From Liolophura sinensis (lineage: Eukaryota > Mollusca > Polyplacophora > Chitonida > Chitonidae), in assembly GCF_032854445.1 (NCBI RefSeq), contig NC_088301.1:35141187-35205186 (forward strand): a DNA stretch of 64,000 nucleotides, written 5' to 3'. Under the pieces are notes generated by a model. It was not told the DNA's origin, ran no database searches, and saw only the letters and a list, made by a program, of their open reading frames with translations. Positions 37,999 to 48,500 of the stretch are shown here, in pieces (the first letter of the stretch is position 1; each line of letters starts with the position of its first letter). Both the position numbers and the translations under genes were made by a program.

Positions 37999-38130
37999 AA
38001 CTTGACGTGCTGAACTGTAAAAAATGTTGTATATGCACTTCTTTACATGGGGTGTGGCAAACAATATATTGGCCAGACCTCAAATCTCCGCTCCAGATTG
38101 ATGTTTTTTTACGCAATTGTATGAAACCTG
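37999..38130 (+). pseudogene. Fossil GIY-YIG nuclease fragment (Penelope-like element type)
   Basis: The frame through 38020-38118 reads VVYALLYMGCGKQYIGQTS, then NLRSRL. This has the two beta-strand signature of the GIY-YIG endonuclease fold (here VVY..., then QYIG) and the conserved catalytic-helix arginine. A frameshift upstream (CTTGACGTGCTGAACTGTAAAAA) and a TGA downstream break it. The catalytic glutamate region is not recovered. GIY-YIG domains with a CxxC-type insert sit at the C-terminus of Penelope-like retroelements, which is the likeliest source; a cellular GIY-YIG gene is less likely in this repeat-rich place. It cannot encode a working enzyme. Confidence 0.6.
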
Positions 38131-38204
38131 AGTCTTCATAGAGACAGCACTTTTATTTTAACTAGCGATGACGCATAGCTCGTCCTTTTGGATGTTTTTA
38201 ATGG

Positions 38205-39795
38205 TGCTTACTTGGCCTTCACTAACACTGTCCAATGTTTTAAATAATCCTCAAACCAGTCAAGCATGCCGCCTTTTATTTTGAGTGACTTCGATTTAGC
38301 TAGTATGCCTTTGTGACAAACTCGATCAAAAACTTGTTCCTTGCCGTCATCCAGGGCTTTAACGATATGAAAATAGAGGTCAGCGAATTGCACGGTTGTT
38401 GACTTTGATAGTAAAAAACCATACTGGTTCGGAGATATTTGGGACGCATGTGGTTAAATACTTTCCGAAAGACAATGCGTTCGAAGATTTTGTCGATGCA
38501 GCTAAGCAAAGAAATTGGTCTTTAAATATAGAGGTAACTTTGGCAATTTTCCAATAAGGAGGATACTTTACTGAGGTTAAAGACAGATTGAATAATGTCA
38601 AAATTGGAGAAATCTCGTACTTATCTTCAAAAAGCATTTTGGGACTGATGACATCTGGTCCAGTAGCTTTGCTTGGGTCGACTGACTCAAGCACCTCAAG
38701 TACGCCACTGGATTCAACAGGGATACCCTGTAATTCTGCGTTAGTCTTAGGTGCAACATTGGGGCATGCTACATTTGTGTCAGTCAAGGAGCAGACACTA
38801 GAAAAGAATTCGTTCAGCTTTCTTTATTTGCATTATCATATTCGTAAGTGTCTTTGTCTGTTAAGAGAGGAGGAACTGGACTTACATTGGAGTTACTATT
38901 CTTTCAGATTTGCAGAGTTTCCATCAAAACTTGCTTCCAACATTTACGGTTTCTATTTTCTCATTTAATTTGTCTTCGTGAGATTTCTTGGCATTTCTAA
39001 TAAGTGAATTAACGTGATTTCATTGTGTTTTGTAAGCAGTAACATTGAGTTCAAATGCAAATTTGCGAGATTTTTTGTAAAGTTTATTTTTATGTTTAAT
39101 TTCTGTCTTAATTGCTGTTGACATACATGGCTCGTCATTAGGATTTGCTGCATTATATTGCCAAATTAATCGTTTGTATTTTTGCATCTTCGGGATTGTA
39201 GATCTCAAACAGACAAAGACAGGACAGTGATCACTACAAAAGTTTGACATGGTCCCAAAATTTATTACCAATCCATGCTTGTTGCATATAATCGGATGTA
39301 GCAGCGTGTTAGAAAAAGGCCTCTTGGGTTCATCTATTAACCAAGTCATACCAAAGGTAGTGATAATAGTCGACAAATGTTTATTAGCTGGAGTCGACAG
39401 ATTTTCATTTAGGTTGCCCGTCAGTATTATGTTGTGATTATGGAAAGTGTCAATGACAGTTTCTAGATTTTTAACACGTATACCAACTTCTGTTTCTAGA
39501 GGTCTATAGATCACGCCACGCAATTCTAACCAGATCATTTCCAAGTCTTTATGCTCCTAGAAAAAGATATCCTTTCCGACACATAGACACATACTCCACT
39601 CCAAGCTTGGACACGATCATATCTAAGAGGCGCGTGAAATCCAGGCATTAAGAGGGAACTACTTGGGATATGAGAAGTGAGATGGGTCTTTGTCAAAGTT
39701 ATAACATCAAAGTCGCACAGATGAGCAAAAACTAAGCCTAACTTGTGCTTGAGTCTGCATGTATTAAGATGTACGACTGATAGATCATTGTACTT
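38205..39795 (-). pseudogene. Decayed LINE: APE endonuclease plus partial reverse transcriptase
   Basis: On the minus strand the order is endonuclease first (39795 down to about 39020), then reverse transcriptase (about 38787 down to 38205). Endonuclease marks are LSVVHLNTCRLKHKLG, a degenerate GNLNENL where GDFN is normal, and SDHCPVF (39221-39235). Reverse-transcriptase marks are PSKATGPDVISPKML, RPISLL-type sequence leading into SCIDKIFERIVF, and a DRVCHKGIL-type block. Several frameshifts and stops separate these, the GDFN aspartate is replaced, and the catalytic (Y/F)ADD block is absent, so the copy is dead and 3'-truncated. The layout fits Jockey/CR1-type non-LTR elements; the clade is not resolved. 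Confidence 0.88.
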
Positions 39796-40448
39796 GTAAC
39801 TTCCAACTAAAGGTAGGCCTATCGAATATTACACAACAGCAGCCGTACAGAAGACATTGAGTAGATGAGGAGGCCATAAATACAATGAACAGATTGAATA
39901 ATTGCGTATAAGGGTGATGTTGTCGGCTGCGAACGCCACAACATCTCTTCCTGCATGGACCTATTGACGTATACAGGTGGTCATCTTTACTTCTACTACC
40001 CAACATGGTCATGTTGAAGTAGTCAAGTAGAAAATATGAAAGATTTAGAGAGGAGATTCTACCAACAGTAGGCCTGTATGACGACCAGATGCCGCGTCTT
40101 CACGAACATCAGCACCAGCAGAAGCGGCTCACCCTACTCTCTCAAGTCCCGTTTCTATAAACATGTATAGATGGACAAATCATAAATGGACAAGGTTTGG
40201 AGCTTGCTGATGAAAAAGATATTTCCTACATCTGTACTATGTATTGTTTCACTGTTATTGGTTAGTGTTATGGCATTTAAAACATACGCAACTGAATTCA
40301 TACCACTCAGGTGTTATTGACAACCCCCAGACCTTCTCCCATGTGGATGACGCATTCATGTGCTGTTTATAAAATTTATTTGCACACCTTGGACTTGTAT
40401 AAGCCATTTTCAATGGTTGACAATGACAACAACGCAATAAAGATTCAA
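39796..40448. other. Non-coding stretch next to the LINE
   Basis: It may include LINE 5' sequence, since it is contiguous with the endonuclease remnant, but no ORF1-like protein was recognised. Minus-strand frames of 74-75 codons here have no recognisable domain. Confidence 0.4.
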
Positions 40449-40485
40449 ACGACTGTGAGCGATAATTCATATCGCTCACAGTCGT
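40449..40485. repeat. Perfect 15-bp hairpin with 7-nt loop
   Basis: ACGACTGTGAGCGAT (40449-40463) and its exact reverse complement ATCGCTCACAGTCGT (40471-40485) are separated by AATTCAT. It lies about 48 bp before the terminal-inverted-repeat element at 40533. Confidence 0.9.
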
Positions 40486-40532
40486 CTCAACACCATTTCA
40501 CTCGAATTTTTTCACCATGACTTCCTTTCCAG

Positions 40533-40757
40533 ACCCCAGGTTCACGAAGCGATCTTAGACTTAAGTCAAAATTTTAATCGTTAAGCTTAGCCTTTCCATT
40601 CTTTTCCATTATTTTACCTGAAATTTATTTTACAATAACTTACCCAGAATTTACGTTGTCAGGCAGTATTTTAACCTTGTTACGTATGAAGTAGTAGTTT
40701 TGAAGTGAATTGAAATTTTGACCTATGTCTAAGATCGCTTCGTGATCCTGGGGCCTG
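40533..40757. mobile_element. Terminal-inverted-repeat element (MITE-like)
   Basis: The left terminus CCCCAGGTTCACGAAGCGAT continues into CTTAGACTTAAGTC. The right terminus, read in reverse complement, is CCCCAGGATCACGAAGCGAT continuing into CTTAGACATAGGTC. The arms are about 34 bp with 3-4 mismatches; the interior is about 155 bp, AT-rich and non-coding. It has no transposase and is non-autonomous. Confidence 0.82.
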
Positions 40758-40884
40758 GAGGCGGTTTCTTAAAGCAGTCGTCAGTATGTGACCTCAGGGT
40801 GATTAGGCCGGCGTAACATTATGAGCTCTTTCGGAAGTTAGGGCCCCCATGATGTTGGTATTAAAATATTTCAGTATCCTCTGC

Positions 40885-40962
40885 AACATAATGCTGACCG
40901 CCGTCGTACAAGTGAAGTATTCTTGAGTACCGAATAATGTACCGATCAACTAAATACATAAA
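40885..40962 (+). mobile_element. Degenerate V/Meta-core SINE fragment
   Basis: It reads CATAATGCTGACCGCCGTCG, then TACAAGTGAAGTATTCTTGAGTACCG, then ACCGATCAACTAAATACATAAA. This matches the 3' half of the SINE at 33385-33624 with substitutions. Confidence 0.75.
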
Positions 40963-40999
40963 TTGGTTTTACAATAGGCCTGCTACATGGAGTAACATG

Positions 41000-41727
41000 T
41001 AGTCATATACAAATTTATGAATATTGCGTGTTTTAATTCTTACTTGACACCGTGTCAAAACTACGAAAAGGAAAAAAATCACTCAGGATTTCCAAATTGA
41101 GATGCAGTCGTGAAATGATGGGATTACATGTATGTTGAAAACGGAGTTTGGTCGTGATAGGTCAAATACTTGTGTAATTAATGAGTTTACAAGATCGTCT
41201 GAGACGTCATATGTATGTCTATATATATAAAGTCCACTCCCCCCCCCCCCCACCTTCAAACACACAAACATGTACATTACCTGCTAAACAAGTATATTTG
41301 AATCAAAAATGAATATCTTTTCACTAACACATAAATAATGCAACCTCATTAGAGACAAATTTTTTTCTGTGCAAGAAAATTTCTTGTCCATGGGAAAAAA
41401 TTATATCAAAGACTAAAACATTCTTTCAAGACAAAATTTGGTTCAAGAAATCATATTTTACAGATAATTACTTTAATTCACAATAAGGTATACATCGCAA
41501 TTTTTTTTAATGCATTATACGAGAAGCACCAATTGTTTGACCTTGCATGTGTCTCCTCTAGCTGTTTCAAGCTGAAACTGAATAGGAAAAGGCCCTAGTT
41601 TAGTCGGCATCGTCCCACTGATTACGTGTCAACAAACTTTCACAGAGAGCTTCGTGGTATCAAAAACTGAAGTCCATCCCCATTATCACCACCTGATTTC
41701 AAAAGCTTCCAGCTTGAACGTCTGTCG
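41000..41727. other. Non-coding stretch, probable SAMD15-like 3' UTR
   Basis: This lies downstream of the SAMD15-like stop codon on the minus strand. A 14-bp C-run is at 41238-41251. No clear minus-strand AATAAA was fixed, and nothing else was recognised. Confidence 0.4.
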
Positions 41728-43987
41728 TCACTTGTCATTGTGAACAACTATTTTTCTGTAGTTGTGTTTCATTCTACCATGCCAGCCTAATTCATGATTC
41801 GACGACGGGGTTAGAATACCAAAGTTCGTTAAAGGTGGTTTCCATTTCTTGTCTTCGCTGTCGCTAAGGAAAGATTCGTAGGTCAATTGATCCCGATATT
41901 TTCCATTAAAACACTTGGTCTCTAGATACATCCCTGCACAGTGAGAAAATTGAAAAAAATGAAGTGAACACATGCTCTATGGATATATATTTAATAATAC
42001 CTTTGTATATACATATATGGGCGTACATAAATATGATCACCACAATTGTAATTTGGTGAGTTAGACGGGTCACATACTAGTATACACTTTAGCAAACGTC
42101 TGAATATTTGTTTGGAAAGTATAGGAACATATGTAAACTACAATTTTCGATGTCATCCGTCTTAACTTCTTACTTTATATCTACGTTCTAGTTTTTTGGT
42201 GATTTGTATTGAGCATTGTTTTAAACACTGATCTTTCCATTACTTACCCGAAACGTTCATTTGGTTGAGGACTGATACACGAATGTGTGTTTGACACCTA
42301 CGATGCATCTGTATAGAAAACTAAAACTTGGTGCTACAAACATCATAATAAACTGTATATCTATGATATCGGACCAGCTCGGAAATGTTACATGTTGCGT
42401 CTAACTCGTTGGTTGTAAATATCCTATCATACAGTCATTCCACTTACCAACATCGCTCCGGGGTTGAAGCGACATGTGATGGTCCCATGGTATTTCCTCA
42501 ATTTTCAGCAACGCCCTGATGCTTTTTGAGATAAACTTCAAACAGTACATGTGTCAAAGAAAAAAACATATATTCAAACAAAAATACCTTACCCATTTGT
42601 ATACTTATATAATGATCACGTAAATTAAAGTTTAAAACTCTTTGTTTTACATGTAGGTTAGCACGTCTGTATACTGAAATATATACCACTGAATATATTT
42701 AGACATGCACACATATCCTTTCCTGATGTGTGTGGTGATTATAGTATACCAATACAGCCTAAAATCATCAATTTTAAACTTTCTATTAAAAACAAGACTA
42801 CTGCGACGAAGGAAAATTGAACGTTTCATACATTCGTCGCTTAAATTCTTAAAAGTTTTAAAGGTAAAGTTATTTAATCAATTATACATGTATATGATAT
42901 TTATTTATTTATCTGATTGGTGTTTTACGCCGAACTCAAGCGGCGGCCAACATATTGGTGGAAGAAAACCAGGCAGAGACCAGGGGAAGCCCACAACCAC
43001 CCACGGGTTGCTGTAAGACCTTCCCACGTACGGCCGGAGAGGAAGCCAGAATGAGCTGGACTTGAACTCACAGCGACCGCATTGGTGAGAGGCTCCTGCA
43101 TGGGTCATTACATGCGCCCCCCTGGCGTGCTAACCCTCTCGGTCACGGAGGCCTCCTGTTTATGATATATAATAGTCCCAACTAGGTCTCACTGACTCAT
43201 CTCAAACTATTCATTACCTTGATGTGATCAAAATCACAGATTCCTATTCGTGGCAACGAAGATGCATCGAGTTTTATAAGACGTCTTCCAGTAATATAAT
43301 TATCTGTGAAACAGTTCTGAAATGGAAGAAAAACACTTAACGACACCTGAAAATAAAATCTAAAATAAAAATCATGGTTTTAAGGGAAATGAAAGTTATG
43401 CCAAAAAATATATATATATTTTTATATTTAATATTGTATCTCTTCATGAACTCTGCCTTTTATGTACATTCTCCGTGAACGGTTTTGGAAATGAACGATG
43501 AACTTTGCGGCTTAGCAAAGCTTTCTTCCCACAGATAAATTATTTAATACAAAGAGACAATATTCTTAATGTGAACTCTAGGCACGAACAGATCTGTCTA
43601 GTAGGCCTACTGTAACCAAGGGACTAGAAAGACCTAGGGCCCTTAGACCAATATATGAGTTTGCCTTGACATATGAGTTTGATTTGAAAATACTGACAAA
43701 ATAATTAACATGTTATATTATAAAACACCACACCAGATATACACATATATAATCAAATGATATAGAATTTTCTCCTAAAGCCTGGCTATTTTATCATAAC
43801 ATAATAAGCTCAAGCTAGTTATGCCTACTTTATAAAACGGAAAACCTATTTTGGCGATCCAGTTAGCCACTTGATTTGTCGACCAGTAAAGTGCACGGGG
43901 CAGCCGACAATCCATTCTGTCTGCTACCTCTGCATCTGGCGTTAGCGAAATATTTGTTGATGTCTTCTTCGGACTCATCTTGCTCAT
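41728..43987 (-). CDS. SAMD15: SAMD15-like sterile alpha motif protein
   Basis: There are four exons on the minus strand: 43987-43829, 43316-43218, 42535-42448 and 41933-41728 (stop TGA). They give 183 residues from the ATG at 43987; the same frame is open back to an ATG at 44113, which would add 42 residues. The SAM domain spans exons 1-3: ALYWSTNQVANWIAKIGFPF, NCFTDNYITGRRLI, KLDASSLPRIGICDFDHIK and a helix with SIRALLKIEE. This matches SAMD15 (W..EQVAEWI, GFPQYKECF, GRKLI, MGI.DF). The C-terminal exon (VGMYLETKCFNGKYRDQLTY) matches the SAMD15 segment after the SAM domain. Vertebrate SAMD15 is much longer and of poorly known function; SAM domains mediate protein interaction. The gene is divergent from EIF2B3. 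Confidence 0.85.
42901..43158 (-). mobile_element. Near full-length V/Meta-core type SINE
   Basis: Located in the SAMD15-like intron between exons 2 and 3. On the plus strand it starts with TTTATTTATTTATCTGATTGGTG, TTTTACGCCGAACTC, then the core, and ends with the tRNA-like head. In minus orientation the head reads GAGGCCTCCGTGACCGAGAG, GGTTAGCACG, then B-box-like GAGTTCAAGTCC. Short TATGATAT copies flank it (42893-42900 and 43161-43168), a possible 8-bp target-site duplication. This is the best copy in the window for defining the 5' head. Confidence 0.88.
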
Positions 43988-44401
43988 CTCAATCAGTTGT
44001 TGAAACTTCTGGGTGTTCCACAGTTTTAAATTGTTTGTCGTAATCAACAAGTAGCAAATGTTTTCATTGAAAACATGAATGGATGACACAGAAATATCCT
44101 TTAACTGCTTCAAGACTAAAGTGATACCTCGAATTAACTTTTCAAACCAACAGTACTTTACATCTAAAGACGTTTTGGAGTAAAAAGCAACTTTCTTTTC
44201 TTCACTAGTGATGATGCAACGCGCGATGCTTAGCGGTTGTTAATGGAACTCTTTTAGGATGGAGGTACATATGTTACTCAAGTCAACAACAACGACAACG
44301 CACATGTTTGCATCATTTTCTACTGGTCCTAACTGTCACAGATTTTTTGTTCTTCATTCTCAAAGTGAAATGCGATTTGCGGTATTGACATAGCGAAAGA
44401 G
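43988..44401. promoter_or_regulatory. Presumed bidirectional promoter, SAMD15-like / EIF2B3
   Basis: The two genes point away from each other with about 400 bp between the SAMD15-like start region and a strong donor (AAAGAG then GTGAGT) at 44401/44402. That donor fits the end of a non-coding EIF2B3 first exon. The stretch is locally richer in CpG (for example GCAACGCGCGATGC near 44216-44229). No TATA box was recognised. The inference rests on gene layout and the donor. Confidence 0.4.
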
Positions 44402-45495
44402 GTGAGTGATGGAGTTTATGCTTTTCTTGAGTGCTTTCTTTAGTTTAGTTACTCATGTGTCCTTACAAGACCGAGCGTGTTATTGACGTAACTGAGATCT
44501 GAAATAGGCCTACTCGGTCGGTGTCTGCACTGGTTACGACGAACACAACTGGATAAATGATAAAAGTTACACCCATGTTGATGCCTTTTATTTTCTTTGC
44601 ATTTTAACTGCATCTGCTATTTGAATTACGAGGTCCGATTTTTAAAATCTGCACCAATTACTTGATAACGTGTAGCTCGGCTGTGAACTTCACGTATCAT
44701 AAGCCATCTTAATGATCTTTTAAGGCCGGATTTTCGGTTAAAGTGCTGCTATTAAATTACACTGGGTGCTGTTAGCAGAGAATTTCCGAATTATTCTAAA
44801 CTGTTCAAACTGTATTTCGAAAAGCGTGCTCTTCTATGTTTGAGTTTATACGTGCTATAAATTGAAATATGACAATAGAAGTTGTGCCTGGGTAGTGGGT
44901 AGTACCTGAAGCAACCTTATAGGGAAAGAATGAATAGTCATTTACTTGCTCACTGTCCTTTTTCCTGGCTGTAATATTCAATAATTTAGGTCTAAGTAAT
45001 TAAGTGAGAGTAAACTGTAGCAAGCTTTCATTAATTTTGTAACTTGAGATACCGACAGGATGATCATTAGGCCTAACCAATGTAATTTTATTTGATTAAT
45101 GCAGAGTGTTGAACGTAAACAGCTTCTCTTGTTGAGTAAAATTAAATTGTACTATGTCATAACCTAGCCCTATTTGACAGCATCTTCGCTCCAATATTTT
45201 GCATGGTAATCATCAGCCATTGGACAGGAAAATTGTGTTTGGTTGCCAAACTGTATACAGTTTAAGGCAAGAATTGTAGTCCATGAACATGTATATGAAA
45301 CACTAGCTGGATATTGTTGGGTAAGTTAAGCTTGGACAATCACATCTCTCATGCCATGATTTCATTATTAGGTGAGCTTTATTGGAAGCTTTTTGACAGG
45401 AAGGTTTATTTTTTCTTCTCAGAATCCATTTTTTCTGCTCAGAATTTTATCAAATGAAAGGTTAGTAGCAATTGTTTTTTTTTTTTTTGCAATAG

Positions 45496-45521
45496 GATCT
45501 AGTTTAAAACAAGAAAACAGC
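45496..45521 (+). other. EIF2B3 5' UTR next to the start codon
   Basis: A polypyrimidine tract (T-run ending at 45488) and GCAATAG give an acceptor at 45495. The exon then runs 26 bases to the ATG at 45522. This supports a spliced 5' UTR with the upstream exon ending at 44401. Confidence 0.55.
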
Positions 45522-48500
45522 ATGGAATTTCAACCCATTATAATGGCTGCTGGCCGTGGATCCCGGATGACAGATCTGACAACAAAGTGCCCAAAGGCCC
45601 TTCTTCCTGTTGGAAATCGTCCAGTTATCTGTTATCCTATCAGTATGTTGGAAAGGGCTGGGTTTGAAGGTAGATTGGAAGGTTTTTGTATTAAAGGTTG
45701 ATGTATGGAATTACACTGTGGTCAGATAAAGATTCCACCACTCTCATTGTTTGTGTGGCTTTGTTCCTTTTACTGAACACCATTTTTCTTCCACCAGATA
45801 TGGTATGCAATTGAAGTTCATAAGTAAATTGCCAAAGGTGGGTGGTATGCCTAGGACACTACTACATGTACACATTATAAAGCTCTCTGCCTTTGTAGAA
45901 AATAAAAAATTCTTTTCATTGTTGTTATGCAACAAGCAAATTAAATCAAATCAAATCAAAATATAAACACATCTGATAGAGTAAAAAACGTTGTCAACAG
46001 TCATATTTCTCACTAATCCTTTTGTGTTTAATCTTTCCAGAGGCTCTTATCATTGTACTAGAATCTCAGCTGGCAGAGATTCAGAGAGCAGTTTCTGATG
46101 CAGGAGACCTAAGACTTCGGTTAGAGTATGTCCCAATCCCAGACAACAGTAACTGGGGCACCGCAGACTCACTTCGTCATATTAGAGAGAAAGTAAAAGT
46201 AAGTCATTTTTGAAGAGAAAGTGGATTTTTCATTTTTTTCTTTCTCAGATAACTCTCAGAATATACATGTAGTAGCGATATTCAAAATGGTTGGCCAGCT
46301 TTCAAGATACGAAGAAATGTGACTGCAATTGTAGATATTTAAGTGAAAAATTCTTGAGTATAGCATTCAGCAACAATCAAATAAAAGTAGAGAGAGGGAG
46401 ATATTTAGTTCCAAAGAAGTTACTGAAAAAAATATAGTGGGTTGTAGGATAAGGATTGCAATAAAAGTAATCCGGATTATTTTATGCAAAGTTAGTAAGT
46501 TATCAATGCCTGTATTGGAAGCTTTGGAGGATTGAACAGAAACAAAATTGTTCTGTTGTTTTCACTTCAGTTTTGTCTGATGTTACATTATGCAAGAAAT
46601 GCTAATACTTAGTAACCAACATTATCCCAGTACCAGTGGTAATTGAGTGAGTTGAGGTTGACCTTCATAGCATGATATTAACAACAACACAGGGAGATAT
46701 TTCCTATAGTTCCTCAGAATTGTTATGTCTAATTTTAGGAATATCTCTGCAGCAGTCAGCCAGGTTGGAGGGAGTACAGACATGCAAACTGCTATAACAC
46801 AGTGGCTTACTTCTCTCTATTTATATACTTTTGATACAGTGTAAAGCAGACTTGACCAAATGTGTGAAGCATGTGCATTTTGCATTTTTCGCAGACTGAC
46901 TTGCTTGTTCTGAGCTGTGACCTTATAACCAACCTCCCCCTTCATACTTTGGCTGATGTTCACCGGACATATGATGCAACTGTCACAACTTTACTATCAA
47001 CAGTCCCTCAACAATTTGCTGATATTCCAGCTCCAGGAGTCAAAACAAAGAGGAAAACAGAAGGTAGACGCTAAAGAATGGAATCTTATTACAATTCTGT
47101 AATATTACAATTAAGACGGACATCTCTTAACTTTCTGTCATGTATTTAAAATGGATTAACCATGTCTATTCATAGTAACAAGATTGTGAGCTTCCAGTGT
47201 TTGTCATTTAACTCATTGCCTCCATTAAATTATTCATTCCTTTATACACACGTAACTTTATAAATCATGTGTAAATGAAATACATTTATATGTATTCATA
47301 ATTGCAGTGTTAAAGCTGAATCGTATTAGTTCATAAATAATGTGTGAAGTACATTTATGTATATGTGAAGTGGATTTAAGCTAGTTTTGATTTTCTATTA
47401 GTATTTTTTAACAGATATGTAGGTAAGTGTATCAATGTGTTAAATATCTGTTCTTTTTATTTCAGAGAGAGATTTCTTTGGATTGGAAGGGAAAGAGAAC
47501 CGGATGTTATTTCTGTCGTGTGAAGCAGATTTAGATGAAATAATCAAGTTTAGAAGAACAATGCTCAAAAGGTATGTAGATAAGTTGATGAAACTTAGTC
47601 TAGCATTCTGCTACATTGAAACACAAACAAAAGGTAACACTACTTTCATGTGTGAGGAAATTTAACATTCTTTTCTTTTGGCATTACTACAATGATGTCA
47701 GTAATTGCATGTTCTGCCTTCTCTCTGGCCCACTTTGTGGATGGTAAATTTGTTATATATCTAGTGTCTTATTACTAGGCAGACTGTGATATCACCAAGT
47801 CATGGCTGGAAAATATCTGAATACATTTCATTCTAGTAGCCCATTCCAGTATTTATCCTGTGGTCAGACTTGTTTAACCTCACATATAATTGTGTTTATC
47901 CTTAATACAGGCATCCTCACTTTTGTGTCAAGTCAAATTTGGTGGATTGCCATATGTATATGATGAAGCGTTGGGTGCTGGATTACCTTGAGGAACAAAA
48001 GTAAGTAGCCCATTGAAATAATTATGATAATAAAATGTGATAGGTCACTTTTGCTTTGTGGAGATGAATATAATAAAGGGATAGGCAAAAAAGGAGATCA
48101 TTTCCAGAATTACTTTTAGGCATATATTTGTGAGTCGCTCATAGTTAAGAAGGTGATGGATTTACACCCTGTCTGTCAGTTTATCAGTCCATTCTTTACA
48201 GACTTCACAAAACAATTTGTCATTCTGAATTCAAACTTTTTGAAAAGTTTGATTGTCAGCTTCTGCCTAGTAACTATACACATGTATGTATGCTAGTCAT
48301 CTTTGTTACAAAACACAATTATTATTTGTTTGTGTTTTCTTAGGAACATTTCCACAGTGAAAGGAGAACTTATTCCTCATCTTGTGAAAAAGCAGTTTTC
48401 AAAGGCTCAAATGTCATTAGACCAGGATCCAACTTCAGTTAACCAGTCAGTGTTTTCTCCTGACAAAACAATAAGAACAGGTAAATTCAAAGGTAATGAC

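Noticed and set aside
39249..39437. Plus-strand open frame of 62 codons
   Set aside because: It is the antisense shadow of the LINE endonuclease remnant.
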